From the NCBI RefSeq assembly GCF_032854445.1, contig NC_088297.1, positions 2,915,991 through 2,979,990 on the forward strand: 64,000 nucleotides of DNA. Direction: 5' to 3'. The notes under the pieces were generated by a model. That model saw only the letters and a list, made by a program, of their open reading frames with translations. It ran no database searches and was not told the origin of the DNA. Within the stretch, counting starts at the first letter, position 1; every line of letters starts with the position of its first letter. Below are positions 22,594 through 33,309 of this stretch, piece by piece. The position numbers were made by a program, and so were the translations under genes. The stretch is from Liolophura sinensis (Eukaryota > Mollusca > Polyplacophora > Chitonida > Chitonidae).

Positions 22594-22989
22594 TTGAAAA
22601 TGGAGACGTTCAGAGCAGAAATTGCTGCAAAAATTGAAAGTTACAGTGTTTATAGCGAAAACGCAGCCTGTCGAGTGTGGACTGGACCATTGACGAGGGA
22701 TGGTCGATATGGCCTTGCCTCCTACAAAGACCCCGTCACACATCGATGGAAGAAGAAACACATTGTTTATATGGCCAGACAGGGGCTGTCACATTTAGAC
22801 CCCAAGCTTGATTGTTCACATGTGTGCCACAACACAGGCTGTGTAAATGTGGACCACATAAGCTTTTAACCGCATTGTATTAACAATAACAGGCAGCGCT
22901 GCTGCAATGTAGGGCGCTGTCTCGGCCATGGGCAGTATGCAAGGTGCATGCTGCATTTAAGACTGAACAGGTTGGTTTCCCCTCATTAA
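22594..22989 (+). pseudogene. His-Me finger (I-PpoI-type) homing-endonuclease-like ORF with one stop
   Basis: The reading frame opens MKMETFRAEI. It contains CRVWTG (residues 26-31), then HIVYMARQG, then the signature KLDCSHVCHNTGCVNVDHISF, where Cys74-His76-Cys78-His79-Cys83-His88 match the zinc-binding loop and catalytic His of this fold. A TAA at 22867-22869 interrupts the frame. The same frame then resumes with PHCINNNRQRC, GRCLGHGQYARC and MLHLRL to a stop at 22987-22989. Those are the conserved Asn-rich helix and the second cysteine cluster, so the TAA most likely replaced a GAA. Known function of the fold: nicking or cutting double-stranded DNA. It faces the Mutator-like transposase remnant tail to tail. 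Confidence 0.75.
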
Positions 22990-23098
22990 AAATAATAAAT
23001 AACAGATGTGTTTCTGATTTTGCTCAATTTCTGTTATCATTTTTTAATTTCTTTCATAAGTGACAACAGCAGTGACAAATTATATACAAATCTTGCGG

Positions 23099-25147
23099 TT
23101 ACAAATATCTAGTGTATGTGTGATCTGTTGGGGTGTTGTCCAGTTGTCCCTTGGCATAGTCAGTTTTCTCTTCTGGATTTGAAAGCCTGTACTCAATTTG
23201 CTCTCGGAGTTTTCTGGCTGTATTGCGGAGTGATCTCCCCTTAACTGTCTGTTGCTTCTCATAAACCTTGTGGTACTGGTTCACCCTTTCAATCTGTTGT
23301 ACTGTTTTCTCGCTCCTAGGTGAAATACTGGCGCCGACAGCTTGGAGTTTGGCAGCCGTGGACTTGTCCTGGCCATTGTTAAGTCTGTGGATTGTGGACG
23401 CCGCCCTTCCCTCCATATTTCTGCTGTAGTTTACATTCTTGGGCAAGGAGACACTGAGTGATCTGTTGACAGCTTCGCACTTTTGAGTGCTGGTGCTCAT
23501 CCGGAGACTGGCGACGGCTGTCTCGCTCAACCTCATGTGCAGTACTTCGGTCAATAGTTTCCTGTCGTTGTCATCCATGTTGAAAGGGCAGAGTTTACTG
23601 GTGGATAAAAACAGGGACCTCTCCCACCAGCTGCTGGTTTCCCCTCCGGAGCAAACCACACTGTTTCTGCGGCATTTGGAACAGTACCCACCGTAACACC
23701 TGACTGTTGCATCCACAACCCTGGGTAGGTAAGTTTTTATTTTCCTCATGTCACCAATGTGCTCAGACATAAGTTGAGAAAATATCAAGCTACACCTGGC
23801 CTAAACATCCTGACTCAACACCTTCTGTACTTTCTTCCTGGCTTCCCTCATTCTGCCCGGTCCTTCGAACATGGCATCGCTGAACTTAGCCTGGTTACAT
23901 TTCTTGAACTGGGATCTACCAAGGTGCGTGGGGTCTGCTAACCGTTCGACCTCCCACAGTGACTCGACCAGTCGGATGCCGTCCTCCACTCCCTTGGCTG
24001 ACCTGGAGTCACCATCCGTGGTTACGTGTTTGGCTAAAACACCTTGCCTCGCCAATCCCTCACCAATCTTGTTCCCCATATTATACTCGGACTAGGGGGC
24101 ATGTGGGTTTGTGTTCGCTGTGCACTCCTCATGTCCTCCAGGGCACTTTACTTGGAAGCCTTTTCCTCTCAGCCAGGACCCAGTCCAACACAATTTATTC
24201 TTCAGTGCTGCAGAGACAATGTATTGCATGTCTGTTGATGTCTCCACAGCCAGGGAAATGGCTTGTGAAGCATTCTGGCCCAGTTTCTTGGGACTGGTTA
24301 TGGTAATGCTGTTGTAGCGAGTGTCTGTGGCCAGATCTATTGTGCTGTCATCCTCTCCTCTTTGCCTTTTGTATGCCTTTACCTCTTCCACCTTATCTGC
24401 CATATCCTCTCTGTTCAGCTTTGCGATTGCAGATGCGACATGGTTTGCAGTGCGATTCATGTTCCTACGAGTGGCAGGCGGCACATCCATCCATCGCTGC
24501 AAATAGGAGTCTGGCTCGAGTGTTCCCCATTGGTGTGTCCTGGAGGCCTACTTGAAGAGCTCGGTTCACCGCCGCAGCTTTTTGGCTAGGTTTGTTGCAT
24601 TCTACCTCTTTGTAGAATTTGTGGCAGCCAGATACATAGTCACAGTCACAGCACTTAAAACTGAACGCCCAGGCTAAACCCCACTTTTTCTCTGCAGCTA
24701 TCTCTAACCTGGGCAGTGGACAGTGGTCCTTGGTCTCACTGTGCTCAAGCATAACTTTGTTCCATATACACACCATTTTCTGCATATCTATGAGTCGCAT
24801 TCCTTCAGCAGCCCATTCTCACTCATGTGTATCTCTGTCTGATCCTGCCATGGAATCTACCTTGGCCGCTGTGTTCTCTTTGTGTCAGGCTGGTGTGTTC
24901 TTACAGCCTCCTGATTGGGCTGGAAATCTGTGTCCATCAAGGAACACCCAGGCAGAGGATTCAGCATGTCTGTAACTGCTGACAGGTTATTTGAGCGATC
25001 CTGGGCCTTTCCAGCTTGAAATCTAGACTGTTTCCTCTTTCTGTCTCCCTTCATGGTGTTTTGGGGTAGATTGTTTGCCTTGTTAACTGTCAGACTTGCC
25101 AATATAGGTGTACTTGATGGCTGCCTGATTGGAAATGTTAAATTCAT
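23099..25147 (-). pseudogene. Mutator-like transposase, decayed
   Basis: One degraded gene reads from about 25147 down to 23099. Blocks in order: basic N-terminus (MKGDRKRKQSRF); MRLIDMQKMVCIWNKV with LPRLEIAAEKKWGLAW; CCDCDYVSGCHKFY; KAAAVNRALQVGLQDTPMG; TANHVASAIAKLNRED; DLATDTRYNS; HVTTDGDSRSAKGVEDGI, a likely catalytic Asp region; LADPTHLGRSQFKKC; LPRVVDATVRCYGGYC followed by SKCRRNSVVCSGG; STQKCEAVNRSLSVSLPKN. This is the Mutator-like transposase type common in invertebrate genomes. In-frame TAG codons lie at 24092-24094 and 23801-23803. A frameshift falls between 24465 and 24502 and another near 24800-24857. No terminal repeats were identified. The copy is dead. Confidence 0.8.
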
Positions 25148-26006
25148 ATTTTTCCTCTCTGTTTATATATTGTAGATGCCAATGTGACACCCTTTGATGT
25201 GACTGTGCAGAGTAATAACCTGCTGTGAGACAACAGCAATGGTGCTGGGAGGTTTTTGCATGGTGAGCTGGTCAGCCAATCAGCAGTCATGGGGGAGGGG
25301 GGGGGTGCCTGGCTGGGTGGTCTTTTAAAGGGTTTCATCATGTTATTCAGTGGGGAACTGGGATACAAGTCTTTTTTTAAGTCCTGTCCACTGAAAAAGT
25401 GCCTGTGAGTAGGTCTTCATCACCTTGAGGCATTATTGTTGCTTTGATTTTCGTCACAAATGATTGTTCCGAAATTGTGACAATCCGCTTTGATACCCCC
25501 TACCACACTGTCAGTCAATTTTTTTCACGTAGTTGCTAAAGTAAATGTCTTATACTTTGACATTTAATTGTCAGATAAATTGCCTATATTTTGATGTATG
25601 CTTTGATACTTTTGGCTTGTAACTTTGATATTTAAAGCTGCTCTGAGTAGAAAAGTCTTCTTAAAAATGTATATTTCTCTAAATGGTTGCTTTTGAAAAG
25701 TCTAAAGTGCTCTGTCAATGTGATTTTTTTAACTTTTCTTGCAGATAAACATCTTGTCTTTCCAAAGCAGTTAATCTGATGGAGATATCTTGAACGGTTT
25801 ATGCACTGCAAAGCTTCAAAGTTTACACTTCAGAGTTTTTTTACCCTGAAAAAAAGACACATGCCCAAGATGGGGGTACCCCAACTTGAATTCATCCAAC
25901 TCCAAAGTTTCTGCATGTATCAAGCCCTAATTTTGCCTGTGAGGTTCAGAAGTGTCAGGAATTATGTGGTGCAAAAATTATTGATTTTGAAAAAAGTTGG
26001 CTGGTG
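25148..26006. other. Flank of the Mutator-like remnant, no recognised gene
   Basis: May belong to the transposon. TTTGATA/TTTGACA phrases recur at 25480-25640. No terminal inverted repeat could be matched to the 22345 side. Confidence 0.3.
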
Positions 26007-26011
26007 TGATA

Positions 26012-26464
26012 GGACACAGACCCCCATTACAACTTCCGTTTTTCGGTAGGGACGATTGTAGTTCTGTGAATTTTAGGGTATAAAGTCTTTTTTTGCTCCC
26101 AGGCGTCCATTTTTGGTGCACAGGTGCATGCTTGGTATTAAAATGCTGGAAACTGTCTAAACTTTGAGGAGGTATGAGCTTTATTGCTGAAAGTTTGAAA
26201 TTCTGGGTGAGAGGACACAAGGTGTGAGGTAGGGATGAGGCTGCGAGTGACGTCCCCTTGGCGTTGCTAGGCACGCCTCCCAGCTGCCGGCATGGATAGG
26301 TCCAGATTTTGACGGTCAACCTATGTCAAGATTTTTATGGCTTCTTTCTCACAGGCTGGGCCAGGTATGCACCAAGGCTTATTGGCCATGGAATGTTTGG
26401 GACTGAGCTACAGCGCTAGACGTTAACATTGTTGCTTATGGAAAATTAATGGGGGTCCGAGGCC
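26012..26464 (+). mobile_element. 450-bp element, copy 3 of 3, with target-site duplication
   Basis: Same start (GGACACAGACCCCC) and end (GGGGGTCCGAGGCC) as copy 2. Flanked by TGATA at 26007-26011 and 26465-26469. Ends share the inverted GACCCCCATTA motif, so it behaves like a short terminal-inverted-repeat element. A minus-strand frame of about 90 codons is preserved in all three copies. Confidence 0.82.
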
Positions 26465-26587
26465 TGATAAAGTGCAAGTCAAATGTACATCTGGTGAATT
26501 TGAGATAAACTGTTCAGGAAATAATGTGCCTAAAAGAACAGAGGGCAGACAGGCACACCCCTACAACAATACCCTTAGGCCAATATT

Positions 26588-26784
26588 TTATTTATTTATT
26601 TGATTGGTGTTTTATGCCGTACTCAAGAATATTTCACTTATATGACGGCGGCCAGCATTATGGTGGGAGGAAACCGGGCAGAGCTCGGGGGAGACCCACG
26701 ACCATCCGCAGGTTGCTAGCAGACCTTCCCACGTACGGCTGGAGAGGAAGCCAGCATGAGCTGGGCTTGAACTCACAGCGACCG
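26588..26784 (-). mobile_element. SINE-A with target-site duplication
   Basis: TTATTTATTTATTTGATTGG tail to head region ACTCACAGCGACCG. Flanked by TAGGCCAATATT at 26576-26587 and 26785-26796. Confidence 0.92.
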
Positions 26785-26796
26785 TAGGCCAATATT

Positions 26797-27293
26797 GGGT
26801 GTGAGGTAAAAAGTCCGAAAGTGGTACTGACCCTATGGCTTAAACATATGTGTAACTACTGTTGGAAAACGCAGCGTTCATGTGTATTTGTTAGCAAAAA
26901 AAATGTTCAATTACTACAGATTTGATGACCTATTATCATTAAATAACTACTTTTATTAATTATTACATGAACGCACCAATGCAAAAATAAAATGAAACTA
27001 TTCAATCCAAAATGACATTCGAAATAGTCATGATACTGAGGAACTCTTCATGAGTAATGGCTAAAATTTCTAGCCGAGAGGCCTACACCCCTAACACTGC
27101 ATCGTACAGGTACGTGTACTGTCAAATTTCCTCCAGCAATTAGCAATGCTATTCATGACTGATCCACCATTAGTGATTTTCAAAACTTTTTCAAAAGGGT
27201 ATGAAGGTGATTTTTGAAGGCTATGAAACTTTCTAAAACTTTAAGGATCTTAAGGTTCTTGAAAACAAATTTTTACGTATCTAGTCCAAAAAC
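26797..27293. other. No recognised feature
   Basis: AT-rich intronic or intergenic sequence. Confidence 0.3.
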
Positions 27294-27309
27294 TTGCATC
27301 AACTAGAGT

Positions 27310-27647
27310 GAGTGAGCGAGTGCTTGGGGTTTAACGTCGCACTCAACAATTTTTCAGTCATATGACGACGAAGGAATCCTTAGGGTGCATGTACGTGTAA
27401 TGTGCCTCCTTATTGCAGGACGGATTTCCACCGCTCTTTTATTTAGTGCTGCTTCACTGAGACGACTTACCGAAGGCAAGTAAGCCGCTCCGCCCGAGCC
27501 ATTATACCGATACGGGTCAACCAGTCGTTGCACTATCCTCTTCATGCTGAACACCAAGCGAAGTCTTAGGTGTGACTCGATCAAGGATTGATCCTGGATC
27601 TACCTGTCCCGAAGCGAACGCTCTACCAACTGTGCTATCCGGGCCGG
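27310..27647 (-). mobile_element. SINE-B, full length, with 16-bp target-site duplication
   Basis: GAGTGAGCGAGTGCTTGGGG tail to GCTATCCGGGCCGG head end. Flanked by TTGCATCAACTAGAGT at 27294-27309 and 27648-27663. Confidence 0.95.
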
Positions 27648-27924
27648 TTGCATCAACTAGAGTACATTAGAGTTATAAACGCCTAATTTAAATGTTGTAT
27701 GTTAAAAACAGATCATAGATATCAATGTCCCCCTCCTAACAATGGCGTAGGAAGGCAAAATATGTGTATACAGCTTTGTAGGTGGTCTTCAGTGATCACC
27801 TGTTGTCAGTCATCAATAGATGTGGAAGTGGAGATTACCTCTGTAAAAGGAGTAAAATAGTTCCAATGATTTAGACTCTATTTTTTGATTTTTAATACAT
27901 TTATTCTACAAGGTGTATACACTG

Positions 27925-28025
27925 AGTATGGAAGGATTAATGTGTAAGGACTGGAAGGATTAATGTGTAAGGAATAGAAGGATTAATGTGTAAGGAATAG
28001 AAGGATTAATGTGTAAGGACTGGAT
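27925..28025 (+). repeat. Short tandem repeat, about 23-25 bp unit
   Basis: Four copies of a unit like GAAGGATTAATGTGTAAGGA. Confidence 0.85.
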
Positions 28026-28236
28026 GCCTTAGAAGAAGAATGATGTAAAGCATTTGTCTGTTAATAACTGAAGAAGACTTTAGGAACTAAAATGTTTATC
28101 TGCCTATACTGGCCAGGTTTGAGGTATATGTATACTAAGCAGCTGCAATTGTCTTGTCACTGCTGTCAAAGCACAGTTAAAGTGTGAAAGGAATTGGTGA
28201 AAGCACTCTCAAGTTATTGTCCAGATAATATTTAAA

Positions 28237-28267
28237 TGAGTGAGTGCTTGGGGTTTAACGTCGTACT
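28237..28267 (-). mobile_element. 31-bp SINE-B insertion with perfect target-site duplication
   Basis: Only the last 31 bases of the family are present (TGAGTGAGTGCTTGGGGTTT, then AACGTCGTACT). They are flanked by AGATAATATTTAAA at 28223-28236 and 28268-28281. An extreme 5' truncation that still left a target duplication. Confidence 0.9.
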
Positions 28268-28281
28268 AGATAATATTTAAA

Positions 28282-28993
28282 GGCTAGAAATTCAACATGG
28301 ACAAGGTTTAGGGGGTGGGAATTAAAGATGGCCTTTATGGCCATATTGTCCGTTGCATGAACCAGAAAAGCAATCCCCACCTTTCCTTTATTAATATCAA
28401 TGCACTGTTAAAGTTTGAAGAGAATCAGTTAAACTGTTCTCGAGTTGTTGTCCAGGCACCGATGTACGACAGAATGGCGCACAAAGCACATCTCTAAGTC
28501 TCAAGCGTGGGGACAAAAAGTGAAATCCATATCTTAAGGCCTATGCCGCCCAACCCAGAATTAACCATTACAGTGTTGTAATAATACAAAGTCATTGGTA
28601 ATGGAACAACTATATTTGTGACCCGCTCTCTAAGGGTTAACAAAAGAGGGCTTACCAAATGCTGACAACCACAGTTCCTCACAACCACAGTTCCTCACAT
28701 CCCCATAAAGAATGAACTCATACTTAAGCAGAAAAGAACCTTTTTGAAAAGCTAATATAGGGTTTTGGCCAAATGTACCGTTTGATTAAAAGCATTTCTG
28801 TGCATTCAGTTTCTCACATACATTATACATACTATCTTCTACGACTGTGTTTATTATTTAAGCTGCCACAAACTGAATAGTGCCTTTGTTTTTACTCCAT
28901 GAAAAAGGGTACAATTAGCAACACACCGGCTACGTCACAGCATGGCTGCAAATGAACGTTTCTTAGGGATAACTATTAGTGAAGGGAACATAC
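28282..28993. other. No recognised feature
   Basis: No supported exon or named repeat. A short frame at 28315-28497 has no domain. Confidence 0.3.
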
Positions 28994-29038
28994 CGTTTGC
29001 CGTTTTGGGCTTCCTTTTTCTCCTAGGTACTTCAAGAT
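28994..29038 (-). CDS. Candidate coding exon, basic peptide
   Basis: Bounded by GTGATTTCAG (acceptor) and ACG|GTATGTTC (donor) on the minus strand, 45 bp. In the 2-then-1 phase used by its neighbours it reads LEVPRRKRKPKTAN, a nuclear-localisation-like basic stretch. It joins in frame both to the exon at 30054-30155 upstream and to the SET-gene exon at 21371 downstream. That supports it being part of the SET gene's N-terminal region, with a 7.6 kb intron full of transposons. Confidence 0.5.
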
Positions 29039-29689
29039 CTGAAATCACATCATCACATCAAATCTGGTTTTAAATACACACAGATTCCAAAAACAGTACC
29101 CTTTTTTAGGCAAATAATTAAATTTATTAAATTAGCATTAAATTTATTTGATTAGTCTCAGCATAACTACATGTACATTTGAGTTTACTGGGGCTTTTCG
29201 GGGGCTTGGCTTAATTATACCTTTCAGTGACCTTGACCTTTGACCTCAATACCATATGCACAAAACCCAGGGTTATAGGTAACATGTATTAAATATCATA
29301 ATCCTACTCCTTGAGTTAGCCAAGTCATTCCCAAAACAAAACTCGGCGGCGAAAACCCGACAAAACACGAGCCTACTTCCTAAGGCTGCTTAATTATAAT
29401 ACCATTGGGAAGCAATAATACCACTGACTGACTAAGTCTGAGAAAATATTTTTACCTTGCAGTTGTGTGTAGCAAAACCTCATAAAATTTAGAGTGCTCG
29501 ATATTTGGGATAGAACTTTCTTAGTATAACAATGATTTAGTTCTGAGAATCTGACCGGAACTCGAACTGGAACTCCAACAACCTATCACCAGAGTCAGAC
29601 ATCTAATCGCCAGCAAATATACACCAGCACTATGGTGATCCCTGGTTCGAGCCCATGTCCAGGCTTTGTCAGATTTATAATGTGTCTTA

Positions 29690-30305
29690 TCTGAAATGAT
29701 GGGAAACCATTTCACAAAGTGCAACACAACAGATTTCTTCAGTGTGACAGTGTGAAAAGATAACACTGGTCCATCTCCTAAAGGCCACGAACTCTGCAAA
29801 AGCCAAATATGGACATCTTAAATAACACAAAGCTGTAAACAGTGAAATAAAACCATGAACTGTTGGGTTTCTAAAACCGCAATGGACTTCACACTATGCA
29901 AATGAGGACAGTAAATTCAAAGCATACAAATGGGGGCAGTCTTGTCTTGTGGCGCAAAATCATGAAGTGGTAGTAATGACTGATCTCGAACAAGGCCTTC
30001 AACTTCTTAGTGTGGACACAACGACAAACAGCTGAACACACATGTTTACCTACCGAGGAAACTGTCAGCTAGCAAAACACATTCCTTCAGCTTTTCCGAT
30101 GGGAGGCTGCATGCCACTGTGTCACCAGTTTCAGCACATTTATCATGCGTCTTATCTGAAATGAGGGAAAACCATTTCACAAAGTGCAACACAACAGATT
30201 TGTTTAGTGTGACAGTGTGAAAGAATAACACTGGCCCTTCTCCTCAACATCGTGAACTCTATACCCCGGGAAAATAAGGACCTGTTCATAACACAAAGTT
30301 GTAGA
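29690..30305. repeat. Direct duplication of an intron-exon border
   Basis: About 150 bp around 29690-29840 is repeated at 30145-30305 (AACCATTTCACAAAGTGCAA, then CACAACAGATTT, then GTGTGACAGTGTG, then AACACAAAG). The right copy supplies the acceptor of the exon at 30155. The left copy keeps the acceptor but is followed by unrelated sequence. Confidence 0.75.
30054..30155 (-). CDS. Candidate coding exon upstream of the SET domain
   Basis: 102 bp between CCCTCATTTCAG and TTCCTCG|GTAGGT on the minus strand. It is open in the 2/1 phase as KTHDKCAETGDTVACSLPSE, then KLKECVLLADSFL. The phase fits the exon at 28994-29038. No domain is recognised. Order, strand and phase make it a plausible N-terminal part of the SET gene, but a separate gene is possible. 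Confidence 0.5.
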
Positions 30306-31170
30306 AGCCCAGAACAGCTGATGGATTACTCACTAAAAAAACTGTGAAACCAGCTGGCTTATTCAGTTAATCTTCAGAAACATTATGGGGGAATGTTTGC
30401 TTTGCTTATACACAATTTCGTTAAATATATTACCTCCACCACAGAATGTCTTAGTGAAAATATGCAGGAAAAACTGCAAATTGAAAGTATACAAAAAGTA
30501 GACAGTATGAGCTTTACTTATAGGCATTCACTGATGATGGAACTACTGAATTGAAGACAGATATTTACAGACGATAGAGACATTAAATGTATACATGTAA
30601 AGTGTCAAGAGAGTTTAGGTTTATTAGCAGAAAAGTTGTCGGTAATAGGAACACAGTCAGTATGGAATCTTAAATAATTAAAGTGTGTTACTCAACCAAA
30701 ATTACTACACATAATAAATTATGATTAGCACTTATTGAAAAAATTCAGAAATATTGAAAGTAATAAATCAACTTCAACATTTGCTGCACATGCAGTTGTT
30801 ACAGAAAATAAACCCAAGAAGTAACACAGAATGCGATATTTTTCTACAAGAAGTCTAAGTTGACCATCTGGGCATAACTGCTTTTTAACTTGATTAATAT
30901 CTTTAAATTTCCTACTTCTGTATACAAAACGCTAACATTTTAGCTTAAACTCTTAAAACAAATTACAATTTGACTTTCTAAATATGTGAGCAGTGCTCAG
31001 TTCTTAGTATTGTTAGTAAAACGCATACCCTTACCACGTTCTGTTATCTGTAAAATGCAAGACAAGCTTTACATAAATCAAGCAGCCCCTCATCTGTAGC
31101 TAACATTTCAGTGCAGACAACATGCTTCAAAACAGAAACCGAGTCCAGGTGATAAACTTATACAAGGATT
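30306..31170. other. No recognised feature
   Basis: AT-rich; no supported exon. Confidence 0.3.
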
Positions 31171-31182
31171 CAACCTTCTCAA

Positions 31183-31538
31183 ACTGGCCCGGATAGCACA
31201 GTTGGTAGAGCGTCTGCTTCGGGACTGGTAGATCCAGGGTCAATCCTTGATCGAGTCACACCTAAGGCTTTAAAAACGGAAGTTGTAACTTCCTCGTTTG
31301 GCGTTCAGCATGAAGGGGATAGTGCAACGACTGGTTGACCTGTATCAGTATAATGGTTCAGGCGGGGCGGCTTACTTGCCTTCGGTAAATCGTCTCAGTG
31401 AAGCAGCACTAAATAAAAGAGCGGTGGAAATCCGTCCTGCTACAAGGAGGCACATTACACGCACATGCTTCGTCGTCATATGACTGAAAAATTGTTGAGT
31501 ACGACGTTAAACCCCAAGCACTCACTCACTCACTCACT
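31183..31538 (+). mobile_element. SINE-B, full length, with target-site duplication
   Basis: Head GGCCCGGATAGCACAGTTGG to tail CACTCACTCACTCACT. Flanked by CAACCTTCTCAA at 31171-31182 and 31539-31550. A short deletion removes part of the region before TTCGTCGTCATATGAC. Confidence 0.95.
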
Positions 31539-31550
31539 CAACCTTCTCAA

Positions 31551-32159
31551 GAGCATGACCACATGATCAGGCCTATCACGATTGTATTCTAGTAGAAGCT
31601 GCTTTCCTTCGTACAATTCATGCATGAAAAGAATACATACCAATACAATCAGCAGACAGATCTGACAGATTACACAGCCAGATTTTATCCAAACCACTAC
31701 CAATATGTAAGGTACATCAGCCATGAATGTGCATTAAGCTTGGCAAAACTCTGGTGTACACCATAGATGTGGAAGAGACTGTGGTATACACCACTCATGT
31801 TGGCAAACTGTGGTGCTGTATTTTTCACAGGTTACACCACACTACCTGTACACTTTACACTTTAACTCTGGCCATGAGGTTCAAGAAATTTCTCTTTCAT
31901 GGTCAGTGATACCAATTTGATGTACATCTATTTAGCAACTGGACACTGCTTAACCAATAGAAAGGCTTACATACAGGACACAAACTTGAATATTTACAAC
32001 TGAAACAGTTTTATTGAAGAAATTTAAATCAGACTGGGCTGTGTATGTAGTACATAGTCTGATTTCAGTACAGTGGCATTCTACATGTATATGTATAACC
32101 TACCACACACATATATCTGACAGGGTGGTCAAGGGTTTATTCAACCCAAACCTCAACTA
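31551..32159. other. No recognised feature
   Basis: Diverged GTGGTATACACCA-type phrases at 31750-31815; otherwise unassigned. Confidence 0.3.
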
Positions 32160-32167
32160 CATGTATT

Positions 32168-32433
32168 ATTATTATTTTTTTTTTTTTTTTTTTTTTGATT
32201 GGTGTTTTATGCCGTACTCAAGAATATTTCACTTATACGACGGCGGCCAGCATTATGGTGGGTGGAAAACGGGCAGAGCCCGGGGGAAACCCACGACCAT
32301 CCGCAGGTTGATCTGCAGGCCGGAGAGGAAGCCAGCATGAGGTGGACTTGAACTCACAACGACCGAATTGGTGAGAGGCTCCTGGGTCATTACGCTGCGC
32401 TAGCGCGCTAACCGACTGAGCCACGGAGGCCCC
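32168..32433 (-). mobile_element. SINE-A, full length
   Basis: T-tract tail, full body and a complete head. Read on the minus strand the head is GGGGCCTCCGTGGCTCAGTC with B box GAGTTCAAGTCC. CATGTATT flanks both sides (32160-32167 and 32434-32441). It is the best reference copy for this family in the window. Confidence 0.95.
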
Positions 32434-32441
32434 CATGTATT

Positions 32442-33309
32442 TTAACTGCACTAAATTGCCTTACATTTCTGCAGCATAACATTGTCATCTTCAGGCCTCT
32501 CACTTCAAGGAGTGTAATCCTATGTTTTAACAGTAATCCCAATTCTTAAACAGACAGGCCAGCATTTGAACTCTTAGCCTTGAGCCTTACAATGTTCACA
32601 TTAGGGCTACAGCCTCATTATTCTGCTATGAGTTCTGAACGAGCCACTTGAAAGTCTCAATGTGGTTATGATATATACAAGAATGCTAATTCTATTATAG
32701 GGTTCCTCACCTATTTTATCACATCAGTTGCTTTTAGAAAAAGTAGCTTATTTGAACATGTCTATGTTTGTATATGCATTCTCCGTGCAATGTAACCTTA
32801 TTGAGCAGGAGATATACAAAAAATTACAGTCAATAAGTCAATAATACACAAATGTGAACTAGAGCCTACGATACATCCTACAGGTACACCACAACATTCC
32901 CCTACAGTTACACGTACAAAACCAGACCTTCACTTGCATAATTCAAATGTAGGACATTTTTCCCCCCTTGACAACTTACACCCCCCCCCCCCCCCCTTCC
33001 CGATTTTTCCCCTCGAAGACATTTTCCGCTCCCTGACATTTTGCTCTTCGGATATTTTCCCCTCCTCTCCCTATATGTATATATGATCAGTGTGACACAT
33101 AAATATGATCTTCTAAGTGAGGTGTATTATAATGAATAGTTCAGGGGTCACAATAAACAATTTTTTTACATATTTACAAAATTCTGGTATTTGTCTTCAT
33201 GTGGTGAAGATTTTCAGGACTCTGTAAACCTGTCAGGAGGGGGTCAAAACAGTCGATTTTTTATTGTTATATATGCACAAAATTCAGGCAGATGTCTTCA
33301 TATGGTGAA
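32442..33309. other. Unassigned; contains a C-tract
   Basis: A run of C at 32979-32996 is followed by TTTTCCCCTC-type phrases to about 33070. No gene. Confidence 0.35.

Noticed and set aside
32168-32433. True tRNA gene (also considered at 20600, 31190 and 11500)
   Set aside because: A and B boxes are present, but each is joined to a shared SINE body and tail, and copies carry target duplications.
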